Notes: generated by a model from the letters alone, not told the origin. 64,000 nt of DNA from Plecoglossus altivelis (GCA_036571765.1 BROE01000001.1:7368151-7432150), one strand, 5' to 3'; positions 48,101 to 59,776 are shown, counted from the stretch's first letter. Translations and numbers: made by a program.

Positions 48101-48660
48101 ACAGGTGTCAGAAGCCTCAGCCACGACCTCGTCCCACCACACATCACGCTCCGCATCCCAGGGGATCTGCAGCTTGTTGGAGGCCTCGCCGCTCTTTGTC
48201 CTCAGTGAGGGGTTTTTCACAACCAGGCATCTCGTAACAGTACTGGACATCCTAAGGCGGTAAAGAAGTGAACTGTAAATTTCAGACAAAACATTTTTGT
48301 TGTTTATTCCTTGACTTCTACTGACTTCTGTCAATCAACCATCCTTTAGAATGTGGTTCAAAATAACCTGTTAACTCATATTCTAGGATAGCTCTCCTTT
48401 CGGACTAATGGATCCCTACTGATTTAAAGTGCTAATAGTGGTGAGTGCTACAGGGTACATTACGGGTGTTTATCCTCTTGTATATCTTCTAAATGGACAT
48501 ACGTGTTATTTCACACATCGCTACGGGCAACAAACAGATGGGACTTCCCTGATGATTCTGAGGCCTCCGGGTTGCCCAGCAACCCCACACAGCTTGGAGA
48601 GCAGACGATACTTTTCCTCAACAGCCCAGATCATAGCTGATAAGCACTGAGGCTGCATGC

Positions 48661-48730
<70 letters not shown>

Positions 48731-51700
48731 TGAGTCTATGACTCATGTTGCTAGGGTTAGGTAGCTGTGGTAAATGACAAGCAGTCGTAAAGATGCAAGA
48801 GATAGCAAGGTCAGAGAACGTACTTGTCCCCGCTCTTCTCCAGCGCCTCCTCCACTATCTGCTTCAAGTTGATTAGCTTCTGTCCTCTGTATACTCCATC
48901 TGTGACGTGGAGAGAGAGGTGCAATTACTCATCTGGGAGGGTCTGTTTGCAACAGTGGGCCATGTTACACCTGAGGAATTTCTTTACAGATAATCACAAC
49001 TGTGGGATGAGATAGTTGGGGGGGAAGGTCCAAATGCTACCGGCTGTGTGGCACCAGCATCAGCCTGGCCATGGTCTGCATTACCTGCTGTCACCACGAT
49101 ACAGCACTGAGCATCCTGGATCCTCTCACACAGGGACTCAGAGGAATAGCCTGCAAACTAAGCACTCATAAGTTCATTTCAAACTTTATGACACGTATAC
49201 AAGTCATATACTGTACATTACAAGTCAGACTGTGTGTGGGACTTTGAACTTCTTCGACAAGCTTTGATAAGTTTAGTTATTTCAGTTAGATGTCAGTTAT
49301 GGTGATCTGGCATTCTTTCAACCACACATGACAGAACAATGCCAAGGTGTAATGGGTTCAGTGATACTCCTTCAGGCAGAAATAGCCTTGCATGCTGGAT
49401 CAACATTAACCTTGAAAGTTCCCACATGGTCTCTGCAACTGCAACACTAACCTCCACATGGATACGAGTGACGAAAATAGTATTTGGCTCACTGGAATCA
49501 TGCTTACAATGATCCCATCGCAAACTGCATGAGGACAGTTATAGTCTGACCCATATTCAATGCCTTGGCAGGAGGATAAGGACCCTGGGCAAGAATTAGA
49601 GTCCCTCTTCTGTAAAGATGTAGTCCCCATTGAGTTTCACAGGCCAGGAACGGCTGACACAGTAGGGACAAGTGGAGAACAATGGGACTGCTTGCTTTTT
49701 CCAGAGATAAAATAGGCTATAGAAACTACACCAAACTCAGACGACTCTTCCAAACCCATGCAATAAAAGTTGAGGAGGTTCAAATATGCAACTTACTACA
49801 ATAGAGTGCACTGCTCCTATTCTGGCACAGGCTAGCATTGTGTAGACCAGCTCTGGAATCATAGGCATGTAGATGGCCACCCGGTCTCCTTTCTTGACTC
49901 CTGTTAAAAAAGACACCCCATACATTGCTGATTTTCAGTGTCATCTTCACATGTACAGGCTTATTATCAGAGGTTAAGTATGCCATTGGCCAATATGAAT
50001 ATCATGGCTTTGAATGTTCATAAACATATGGTGGCAATTGGCATTTTTTATTTGTTGATTTTGTTATACAATGGTGATAAACATATGTCTTACCCATCTG
50101 TTTTAGTACGTTGGCACACCTGCACACCTGCCTTAAGAGCTGACTGTATGTAATAGTCATGCTGTGATCAGGAGAGTTTCCTTCCCTGAAAAATCAATTA
50201 AAGTATCAAACTTAATCTACTCCACTTTTTAATGCAAGACTTTACTCCCCTTATGGTACATTGTCATTTCAATCAATGATTAATTCTAAGGCATGGTAAT
50301 GGCAACATGGTCCTTGACCTGGTCTGTATCTATATTGTTCTTGGATTCCAGACAGGACAATACTTGAACAGCAATGTAGAACAATGTTTCACAACACACA
50401 GAAATAACCAAGTTACCATGGCAGTGTGCCTAGTCAAACCTTGATCCTGGTCTGGGAAAGATTGTATTTGAAACTGGATTTCAAATCTTATTAAAAATCA
50501 GGATCCGATTTTATTTTGGGGGGGATGGGGGGAGAATATGTGGCTGTATTACCCAATGGGATATACGTCTTAACATCATGGAACATTTCAGCTACTACAC
50601 AGGGATATTCCCTTATGCTTGTAGTCCATCAGCTACTGCACCTGGCACCATCTTTTAAGCAAAGCGCTGACAAGCACTTAGCAGATAGTATCTTTAGTCC
50701 AGAACCACAAAAGTATCTGAGACACATTATTCATTACCTGCCTTTGATTACCAAGAGTTTGACACACTTTTATAAACATCTTGGCTTCTATGCTATAAGC
50801 AATATAATTGCTCTGTTTCCTTGAATCCTTATCTAACCTATTTTAACAAGGTCAGAAAAGTTCTTGGCAGGAAGGACAGGATTACTTTTCTGTAACAATA
50901 ACTGTGAAAATGACTACTGAAAATGAAAATGTCTACTGATTTAAGCAAATTATTTTATCAAAAGCTTCTCAGTATGACAAAAGAAAATGTTGTATTGTAA
51001 CTGCTTGAGATTGACAGATTGACAACCCCAGTGGGCTATGCAACCAACTGAACAATCAAGTCCACCAGGCCAGACATGCTTACTGAAAAGATCCTTTGAA
51101 CTGGAGTTTTATACGGCTCTTCGCTGTGAGCTTTGTTGTTGTAACCTGAATGCTATTGTCAAAACCACTATGGCAAAACAATTAGTGTACTTGCATTGTG
51201 TCCATTTTTACACCTCTTAGAGTGTAGGGTCATCTGTATGAGTACAGTCACACCCTTGATGTGATAACCATTCAACCCAGGTGTGAAGTTGAGTGAAACT
51301 CTCCTGGCATTTGAAATGAAAGACAATATGTTTTTCATGGTGGGTAGCAAATATTTTGATTCGTGATATTTTGCACTGTATTAAGGTCTCTGGAGTTGTG
51401 TATGCTGTTGAATCAATTGCTTTGCTATGTGTAAACACTCACACCTAGTAGGAGGGAAAACCAGTACTTTGCAATGGTGTATCAGTCCCATCGTAGTTTC
51501 TATCTAGAGTTGAGACCAGTAAGCCCTGTTCTCTTTTAAAGGGGCACTATAGGAGATCTATGGATAGTGACAATAGTTGAAATGCCTCACTTAGCTGTGC
51601 ACAGTCATTTTCCCTAGGTGAGACATGCTAACTTACCAGTAATATGCAACTTTTTCTCCAAGATTTCTGTCTTTCACATTTCTGTCAAGGATATTGTAGC

Positions 51701-51889
51701 ATATGTTGGTTTTGGCCCCCTCCATACATTTGACATGAATATTTCCTTTTGTAACATCAAAATTATATTGAAGAATTGGTCCTGTTGCAGGTTTCTTCCA
51801 ATAGAACTCTGCAGCAACGTCCCTCCAGAACACTGTGATTTAGAAAATACACTTTTGATTACACACACACTTACACACGCACACACACA

Positions 51890-51971
<82 letters not shown>

Positions 51972-52151
51972 GACACACACAGTACACAATCACGGTATTT
52001 GCAAGTAGTCTAACTTACCCTCAGGCTCATCAACAGACTTTTTGTATAGTGCAAGATAGGAGCAGAAATCTGGCACATGTGCATCCTTTTGCAGGTCTTC
52101 AGGAGGATGATACATTTTGTCCTCTCTATGATGAGATCCAGGGACAACCAT
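45184..52151 (-). CDS. acss2: Acetyl-CoA synthetase, ACSS2-type, cytoplasmic (17 exons, 676 aa)
   Basis: Exons in transcript order: 52151-52019, 51832-51637, 50185-50094, 49900-49797, 49157-49085, 48899-48824, 48251-48029, 47859-47689, 47544-47411, 47048-46916, 46695-46639, 46378-46298, 46164-46056, 45927-45859, 45764-45588, 45474-45400, 45311-45184. Phases match throughout (2,031 nt). The enzyme ligates acetate to CoA through an acetyl-AMP intermediate, supplying cytosolic/nuclear acetyl-CoA. Motifs: AMP-binding loop YTSGSTGKPKG (290-300), DIGWITGHSY, DTFWQTET (438-445), TGRIDDMLNVSG (540-551) and TRSGKIMRR with catalytic Lys636, the sirtuin-controlled acetylation site in the family. The start MVVPGSHHRED has an in-frame stop upstream and no mitochondrial presequence, favouring ACSS2 over ACSS1. 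Human ACSS2 has 701 aa. It could be the fish paralogue called acss2-like; a tree is needed for the name. Confidence 0.94.
48252..48823 (-). other. acss2: acss2 intron 6 with (GT/AC)n microsatellite
   Basis: A 572 bp intron holding the 65 bp dinucleotide tract at 48665-48729, which reads (CA)n in the acss2 transcript. Nothing else was recognised. Confidence 0.85.
48665..48729 (+). repeat. (GT)n microsatellite
   Basis: A nearly pure GT tract of about 65 bp, within an intron of acss2. Confidence 0.96.
49158..49796 (-). other. acss2: acss2 intron 4
   Basis: A 639 bp intron between ..ARIGAVHSIV and FAGYSSESL. No gene or repeat was seen. Confidence 0.88.
50186..51636 (-). other. acss2: acss2 intron 2
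   Basis: A 1.45 kb AT-rich intron splitting the Trp codon of VAYYW. No gene or named repeat was seen. Confidence 0.88.
51861..51970 (+). repeat. (AC)n microsatellite inside a 186 bp intron
   Basis: An AC tract of about 110 bp with short interruptions takes up more than half of acss2 intron 1 (51833-52018). In the acss2 transcript it reads (GU)n. Confidence 0.96.
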
Positions 52152-52898
52152 TGTTAACAGACAGATGTAGATCTTATTTCAGAAACAGGTATATGGCTCA
52201 ATCCAGAAACACTACTGATCTGACTATCTTCCAGAGATAAATGCTCGACAAGGCCTCAATACAGGAACAATTTCAGCCTGTGTATAGCCCTACCCTAATC
52301 CCATGGTTGGTGTCACTTCCAGTCTGCTTAGTTCCCAAGCAACCAATCAAAATTCTCATACTGGCACTCCCACCTTTTCATTGGTTGGATGTACCCTGGT
52401 CTGTTGATCGCATTATTTAGCAAGCAGGAGGAGGAATCTCTGTGGGAGGAATGTAGTCCTTATACTGTGTATTTACGCCGAGCGCTGGTACAGAGAGTGT
52501 AGTGTATTCCTAGAAAAAAAAACTATCTCGCTCCCCGTCCATTAGCACAGAATTTCTGTGCACCACTCATCCATAAATGATATGGTTATATTTTCTCGCT
52601 CTATTTAATTTACTAAATGTAGACTAATGGTAATAGTATTGATTAATTATTTTAATATTGTTCAAAATACAATTGAAAAGTATTATAATAATTTGTACTG
52701 CACAAAAAAAATCACGTTGTCAAGTTAAGATACATGTATTTTTATTCCCAAAAGTTGTATGTTTTCTTGTCGATTGAGTGGACTGCAGACGTTGCGTAAA
52801 TCAGACCTTCCCAATCGATGATCGACTTGTGTTGATGTCGGCCATTGCTGTCCTGTAGGAGTCGGCAAACTGAAAGGGGACAAACAAGCTATCTGATC
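52152..52898. promoter_or_regulatory. Divergent promoter region, acss2 / ndufv2
   Basis: The acss2 start codon (minus strand, 52151) and the ndufv2 start codon (plus strand, 52899) point away from each other across 747 bp. The interval has a CCAAT box at 52343-52347, an inverted one (ATTGG) at 52380-52384 and another CCAAT at 52811-52815. No TATA box is obvious. Both 5' UTRs must lie here. A shared bidirectional promoter is an inference from spacing. Confidence 0.6.
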
Positions 52899-55622
52899 AT
52901 GTTTTTATCTTCGGCTATTCGTTCTGCTGTATCGCAGGGGGTAAGTATGCTTAAGGTTGTATATTTTGAGTAAACTATGTAGATGTTTGATTTCTTAAAT
53001 TCCGCTTTACACGTCATGACACTTCACAAGGGCAAGTTTCAGCGGCCTAGTAGTGATTAGCTAGCAAGCTAGCTGACAAATGTCAGTTCAAAGCGATGCA
53101 CTCCACATCTAGCCTTCCATTACTACATTATCGGATAGGTGTTTTTTTATTATTATTTTATAATCGGTATGGTCAGACAGGAATTTAATATGGTAATTAG
53201 ACATGCCCCTGTCTTTGTTGCATGTTCGACAGCCAATCAATGTACCGGTACATGTAGGCCAAATATTGTTACGCCAAAAGGCTCATGTTGTACGATTGGT
53301 TCGTAAAACGTATGAAACTGGTTGTCCTATCTCTTTGATCGCAGGCAAGACAGGTGCGGAGCTTGCACCGGTCCGCAGCCCGTGCAGGAGCTGGAGGTAT
53401 CTTTGTGGTAAGTAAGTTCAGTGTTGCTGATGGAACCTTTACTAGTTTAAGTGCATAATACCGTGGTCACCTTACAGTTGTTTGCTCTCTTTCCATCACC
53501 ATATACTAGAAATTATGAATACTTATCTAAGTAATCACCAGGTATATACATGAGTGCTTGCTGAATTCAGTGTTGTGCAGAAGACTAACAGCGAAGCCAA
53601 GTCACTCTGACTGGACACATCATAGATGCTTTTGAAATCCGTGGTGGATTCAATTGCTGATTTTGCTGCCTTCTTGTGTGCTATATATGGCATCTTTTTC
53701 AAAACCATATTGTGTAAATGGAAAATCCACGTGCGTGCGTGGCAGGTAGCGGAACTATGGCATGGTAACGGTCCCCTGGTAAACGTGGGGCCTCATTAGT
53801 GTGATCATTTGGAGCCCCTCATTATCTAGAGGCAGAAGGTCATTGCCAGTATGAGCTACTGATTTGTATCTTTCTCCTGCTCACAAGGGGGCAGTATGGT
53901 CAGAGATTACATTTATGAAGTAATTTTCTGTTGCTAGATACACCAATACATTAAAATGCTTTTAAACATTAAAATTGTTTTGAATGTACTTAGGGCTAAT
54001 GTACTGCTAAGTGACCTGTTCTGATGCTTTGTCATTTGTGTTTCAGCATAGGGACACCCCAGATAATAACCCTGATACTCCATTTGAATTTACCGAGGAG
54101 AATAAGAAGGTGAGTGTTTTTTATCTGAAGCAATTGCTCAAAGAATGAGTTTGTGCAAAGCACATGCTATTTGGCATATTGCTATTTTGTTTGAAAATTA
54201 GAATTGTTAAGTAGTCATTACCTCTTACAATACTCTACTGCCATGTTATCTATTTTCTACTGTAAACGTTGTTTACACACAGTTTTGTTTCTTTCTACCT
54301 CAGCGGATTGAGGCGATTATTTCCATGTACCCAGAAGGACACAAGCAAGCTGCCACCATTCCTGTGTTGGATCTGGCCCAAAGACAGAATGGATGGCTCC
54401 CCATATCAGCAATGAACAAGGTACCCAGAAGTGACCGCTCTGGACCTAAGTTAAAAAGTCATGATGTCTGGAACATTTTGTCAACCATGACAGTATTATG
54501 ACTCAGCAGATTTTTAGCCAACTACAAACACTCCTAGATTTTAGTCAAGTTTTGTTTGTGCTTTTGTATTAAATGACTTCAAAATGTTAACGTTGTTTTA
54601 GGTTGCAGAGGTTCTTGAGGTCCCTCCAATGAGAGTTTATGAAGTAGCAACATTCTACACCATGTTTCTTCGTCAACCTGTGGGAAAATATCACATTCAG
54701 ATCTGTACTACAACACCCTGCATGCTCTGCAACTCTGACAGCATCCTGGAGGCCATTAAAAACAAACTGGGTAAGAAAGCAACCATGCTGTTCACATTAA
54801 GTCCCAATAAAATACATGAAATTGGAGGAATTGGTTGGAATGTGGATATCATGACGGACCAAGATGAGGAGCAAACTTATACATAAACAGGATTTGCCAG
54901 TATTCAAATATTGATTATGTTTAAACGGTATATGTAGACTTTCAATTAGAGCAAGATAATGAATGTTTGAAATTGTTTTTGCTTCAGCCTGGTTGATGAT
55001 ACACCATCATATCTTGACTAAAGACTAAAGTCATCTTTGATATTTCCCTCCAGGCATCAAGGTTGGAGAAACCACACCAGACAAGATGTTCTCACTAATA
55101 GAAGTGGAATGCCTTGGTGCTTGTGTAAATGCCCCCATGGTCCAGATCAACGACAACTATTATGTGAGTTTTTACGTACACTGCATGCTCTATGTAAGGA
55201 ATGAAGCAGGCTACAGATGCAAAGAGGATCATTGGTTGCTGCCCTCTTGTTTTCAGGAGGACCTTACCCCCAAGGACATAGAGCAGATCATTGATGAACT
55301 CAAAGCTGGGACCATCCCACCACCTGGCCCCAGGTAAGAATATTATTCAGATTCCTTTGTCACACAGACTACTAAGCAATCTTTTCTTAATTAAGATTTA
55401 AAAAAATTATGATGAGTCAAAATATATATTCATCATTTCTTTTTGTCATTAAATTAAGAATATTTTATACATAATAGATATGTCAGTTACCGTTTGTTAA
55501 TATTATAAAACAATTTGATTTCTGGCAGGAATGGGCGTTTCTCCTGTGAGCCAGCAGGTGGACTGACCTGCCTGACAGAAGTTCCTCCAGGGCCTGGCTT
55601 TGGTGTGAGAGCAGACCTCTAA
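52899..55622 (+). CDS. ndufv2: NDUFV2, complex I 24 kDa 2Fe-2S subunit (8 exons, 244 aa)
   Basis: Exons are 52899-52940, 53345-53407, 54047-54109, 54304-54420, 54602-54770, 55054-55163, 55257-55333 and 55529-55622. Junctions are GT-AG with matching phases, giving 244 aa against 249 in human. The protein is the N1a iron-sulfur subunit of the NADH-oxidising module in the mitochondrial inner-membrane complex I. The N-terminus MFLSSAIRSAVSQGARQ is an Arg/Ser-rich matrix-targeting presequence. The thioredoxin-like fold carries the four cluster ligands Cys130 and Cys135 (CTTTPC) and Cys171 and Cys175 (ECLGAC). Conserved blocks HRDTPDNNPDTPFEF, AQRQNGWLPISAMNKV and RVYEVATFYTM match the family. Residue 138 is Cys where human has Arg. 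The gene runs divergently from acss2. Confidence 0.97.
53408..54046 (+). other. ndufv2: ndufv2 intron 2
   Basis: A 639 bp intron between ..GAGGIFV and HRDTPDN. Nothing else was recognised in it. Confidence 0.9.
55164..55256 (+). other. ndufv2: ndufv2 intron 6: 93 bp, in frame, no stop
   Basis: The intron is GT-AG (tat|gtgagt ... ttttcag|gag) and its removal restores NDNYYEDLTPKDIE as in human. Its length is divisible by three and it has no stop codon in frame, so retention would insert 31 residues rather than truncate. Confidence 0.9.
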
Positions 55623-55680
55623 AGACTAGGGCACCCAGATCTCACTTCACTTTGTCTGAAGTGGAAATTAGTAATGTGTA

Positions 55681-55686
55681 AATAAA
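55681..55686 (+). promoter_or_regulatory. ndufv2: ndufv2 polyadenylation signal (AATAAA)
   Basis: A canonical hexamer 58 bases after the ndufv2 stop codon, so the 3' UTR is very short (about 80 bases). Confidence 0.85.
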
Positions 55687-55709
55687 ATATACATGTATCG
55701 TTGCGTTGA

Positions 55710-56880
55710 GTCTGTGTTTGACAGATGACACAAGCCTATTGCAATGGCTACAGTGTTTAATCACAGTTGAGCGTTGCAATGTTTATTACCAGACTTAATA
55801 AACACATAATTGCCAGGCAAGTACATGTTAAACTTAGGAACTCTATTTGTATAAATACTGGTCAGTAGTTTAATCAAATACTGATATTTACAGCCCACGA
55901 AAAATGTACAGGAACTGAACAATAAAATTACACCATTTCTAAAATACAGAAGAGGACATACTTGAGACACGTCCGTGATGAACATAATTATGTTGATTTT
56001 CCGCACAACTGCACCCTTGTTACAACTGCCTTTCTGGTACTGCTGGTACTCGTCTCATGTCTAGCCAGTGCCCCTCCCCCACATCGATTTCCTCTCGTGA
56101 TTTTACCCTTGTTCTGCAACATAATATTATGTCTTAATGCGCATGCGCTGCCATTCCTACATAATGCAAATGTCACTGCGCCACAACTAAGAGAGACACA
56201 AAAAAGCATGATGCAACACCCTGAATTATATTTATCTTAGCATATTTACAAGAGAACGGAGAACGTTTGTCATTTAATGCACACACTGTTTTTAAACGTG
56301 CAATACCTCTCATTTTCTTCTCCCAACATCTTCGAGAATGTTCCCACTGGCCGCAGAGTCGAACGGAAAAGATTACGTCAAGTGTTGAGCGTCACCTCAC
56401 CCTTCTGTTTAATGGGTCTGCACGTTTTGAACTACGTCTATTACCAACGAAAGAATGCGGCGAGAAAGGACAGTGTTTTATCTGCTGATATTAGATTCCA
56501 GCTCACATTTGCATTATGTTTTTGTTGTCGACCATACAATTTCCAACCGAATTTTGTTATCACGCACATGCGGATTGTTTAGTGTATAACATAGAGGTAG
56601 ATTTATTCTATGAATGGCAAATTCCGTCCACCGGATCAGCAATCGGTCATCCCTGTACAACAAAACGTGTATACCCAATGCCCAAAGTTCCTGACAATTA
56701 CTCTTCATAAACTCACAAATTATAAAATGAATATGTCGCTTAAAAATGCGTTTCTCTTCGTAATACAAACTGTGCATCAACTGTGAACATTCAGCTAATA
56801 ATGGAACCTGAAAATAAGAGAAACTGCTTGACATACCCATTTATATCCAGCAGACGTAGCTAGACCTTTTAAGCTCGGTG
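55710..56880. other. Intergenic after ndufv2; no gene seen
   Basis: Open frames here (plus 55962-56240 with a hydrophobic run, minus 56514-56840) lack splice context and family resemblance. A near-consensus NRF-1 palindrome TGCGCATGCGCT lies at 56138-56149. Confidence 0.7.
56138..56149 (+). promoter_or_regulatory. NRF-1-like palindromic site
   Basis: TGCGCATGCGCT matches the NRF-1 palindrome at 11 of 12 positions. It lies about 0.8-0.9 kb upstream of the possible ankrd12 first exon. Motif evidence only. Confidence 0.3.
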
Positions 56881-56929
56881 GGGCTAAAGCGACCATATGA
56901 CTGTTCTCGGCCAATGAAAGCAACGTTTG

Positions 56930-57127
56930 AGTGTTATGCTGGGCTTTTCTTGGAGACTACGGACGACTGGGGATGTTTTCAAACCAGCAATAAGCTGGAA
57001 AGAAACGTCACACAGCCGTAGGCTACGGTTAACGTTTAATATTTAGGAAATATAGATTTATATAGCGCAATACACGTTTATGGTTTAAACCGAATGAATT
57101 GGCGGAACCAAACCCAGCATTGGAAAG
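56930..57127 (+). other. Possible 5' non-coding exon of the next gene (ankrd12 by synteny)
   Basis: The segment ends in a good donor (cattggaaag|gtgagc at 57128). No coding sequence is recognised within or after it in the window. In human the gene after NDUFV2 on the same strand is ANKRD12, whose first exon is non-coding and whose first intron is long. The left boundary is a guess. Confidence 0.25.
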
Positions 57128-59690
57128 GTGAGCTTTAAGCAAGGTAGATGTTTTTTTATTCCATGGGATCATAGGAAAAACCCCAGTTAGTTAGCCATCT
57201 GGCTAGTTGAATAGCTAGCCAGCTAGCTAACTTTGACGTAACTGCGTGCGAAAATTGAATGTTTTGCCAATGTGTGGGTTTTTAGTTGTTTGCCACGTGT
57301 GTAATACATGTTTGTGTGGAAATGTTATATAGTGTTAATCATTAGTTAGTACTGTGGCAAAGTTCATTTAAAAAGAATGACGTTGTGAATTGTAGTTTGT
57401 GTGCGCGTTTCAACGAGGGCGAGCTGAGTGACAACTGGCTAGCTAGATTCTACTGGTTGCGGACAGAGCTTGCATTGCTAGGCTAGCTAGTTAGCAAGCA
57501 GCGACTGGGGAGGGGGACGGTGATAGGGCGGTCAGAAGGCTTTGTCTACACGGTATTGTTTTGTTCTCTGACTGCATAAATAAAAAGTGTTGTTAGTTGT
57601 AAATTTTCAGTCAAACACCTAGCTATTGCTACGTTTCTAAACACGTCCAACTGACAACCTTTCCCCCTGCACGGGGAGGTGACGTTTGACAGTGAGCTAG
57701 GTCGCATGAGCTGTAATGTTAGCTCAGAATTTGAGCGCCCAAGTAACGCAGCTATGCTACACTGTTAGCAAAGGTTAGCAGATGCGTGTTGTTCACTCCC
57801 CTATGCGTGTTGTCCAGAAATATTGTAAAATAAGTATGATATACTCTATTTTGGGATATCTACTAAACCAAGTCAGATTGGATTCAGTTCATGCGAAACT
57901 GTGTTTTGTAACAGTGTTCAAGGCATCATCAACCTTAAGAGTGTGATTGAACCCTTGCAAAGCAGTATGCTACCAACTGTCATTGAACCCTTAGTGGGTG
58001 TGAACCATGTCCTGCACACTCAGTATTGAATACATCAATTTGAATATTGTTTACAGTTTTTAATGGGGTAAAATATGTGGTGTCAGCGTGAGAGAAAAAT
58101 AAAACTAATTGTTTTATGGTATCGACAACCAAGTGAATTAAATGTTTCTTTGACGGCAAGGATTTATAGACCTTGAGTGACTATTCATCTGTTACAACAA
58201 AAATACTCGAAGCAAACTGGCATCATATGATGCATGCATTACTGTGAGAAGTTGTATTAACCCTAGTTTGACCTTTTTGTGAAACAATGTGTAGTTCCAG
58301 TGAACCTGGGCCAGGAGCATCGACTAATAACTAAATAACTAATAACTACTAATATCAGAAATCACAGGATGGTTACTTGCTGTTTTATACAGATTGGCCT
58401 CTGGCTATTTTACACCTGAGATGGCATAATATGGCTGATCTCAAGAGAAACTTGACTGGTTCATATAAAAAGTCTTATCCCAACTTAAGTGTATTTGAAC
58501 CGTGACATCCTCAGAGCCTTATCTCTGTGTTGATAGTGTGAACATAGATCTAGAAGGCTAGAAAAATAATTCTCAGTGAATTGGTGGGTGACTGGAGCGT
58601 CTCGGTGAAAGAAAGCCACAACTGTGTTGCATCTTAGTTGATAAGCTCTGATCTGAATAATACCGCAGTCCCTATTCGATTTGCGCCTTCTGCTCAAGTC
58701 ATTTCCTTCAGCTGACTGTTCTTAGCTGCCCGTTTAAAGTGATTGTTGTACAGGCCTAGTTTATATTTTCATTAGAATGAAGTATTAGAGTACGCAAGTA
58801 GGTAGTTGAACACACTATCTTACTAGTAAAGAAAAAAAAAGTGAAACTCCTCTCTAGAATCAGAACACATTTACTTGAAGAACCCATGCTGCAGAGGTAA
58901 CCAACCTACCCTAATGTTACCAGCCATCCACTAGCCTCACTGCAATAGACTGGCAATTTGGCCTTTTTTGTGCCCAACTGTGCCAGTTTAGCTGTTTCAT
59001 TTTTGTCAGGCATTTATTTAATGGCAAGGAAACCTTTCCAGGCTAGAAACCTTGTGGCTTTATATTTGAGCCTTACAGTCGACCCAGCATCAGCCTGTAA
59101 TAATGTGAAAGGCTCAACCAGGGGAGATCAAGCGGCAGTGCAAAAGAAACCTGTTGAAAATTAGCCACTTTAAAGATGGGGGGGAAATACCACATGTATG
59201 GTAATACCATCTGTAATAAGGTTAGGAACCAAAGTGAGGAATTGAAATGTGCATCTTATCCAATCTACAATGGTTGGAAATGTGTTTCTCCATACCCAAC
59301 CCTTCTGACCTATTGACATGCAGCACTTCGTGTTGAGTTCCTCTTTTCTGGGATTTTAATGGAAAAGACCTTGGACAGGGAAAGTCCCCTCAAATATGAA
59401 GTCAGCTCTTGTTTACTACGCCTCGAATGAAGTCAAAGAAAATACGGTCTTGGTGTTAAATCTGTTCAACTGTCCAAATCCCTTTTCATTCTGCATGCAT
59501 GGAAGTGGATGATGTTGTAAAAGCTTTCTGAAGTTCAGATAAGGGTCTTCTAAAGACCTGGACAAGGCCACAGTTTGCTGCTGTTAAACTGTATTCTGAA
59601 TGTCAGAGCTTGTGCAAGCAAAATAGTCATTCATGAACTTAAGTGTGTGATCTGCAGGTGAGTATCTGGATCTGCTTTACAGGCCTAAGG

Positions 59691-59716
59691 TGTGTGTGTG
59701 TGTGTGTGTGTGTGTG
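59691..59716 (+). repeat. (TG)n microsatellite
   Basis: A pure TG tract of about 26 bp. Confidence 0.93.
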
Positions 59717-59776
59717 GTGGGGAGGTGGGGTTTAGTCTAAATATTAGACGTGCCTGCCTCGCCAACAGGAGAATAA

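Noticed and set aside
55962..56240. 92-codon plus-strand frame with a hydrophobic run
   Set aside because: Single isolated frame directly downstream of ndufv2 with no homologue recognised; the hydrophobic run is short and flanked by random sequence.
56514..56840. 108-codon minus-strand open frame
   Set aside because: AT-rich, no family resemblance, no splice signals that extend it.
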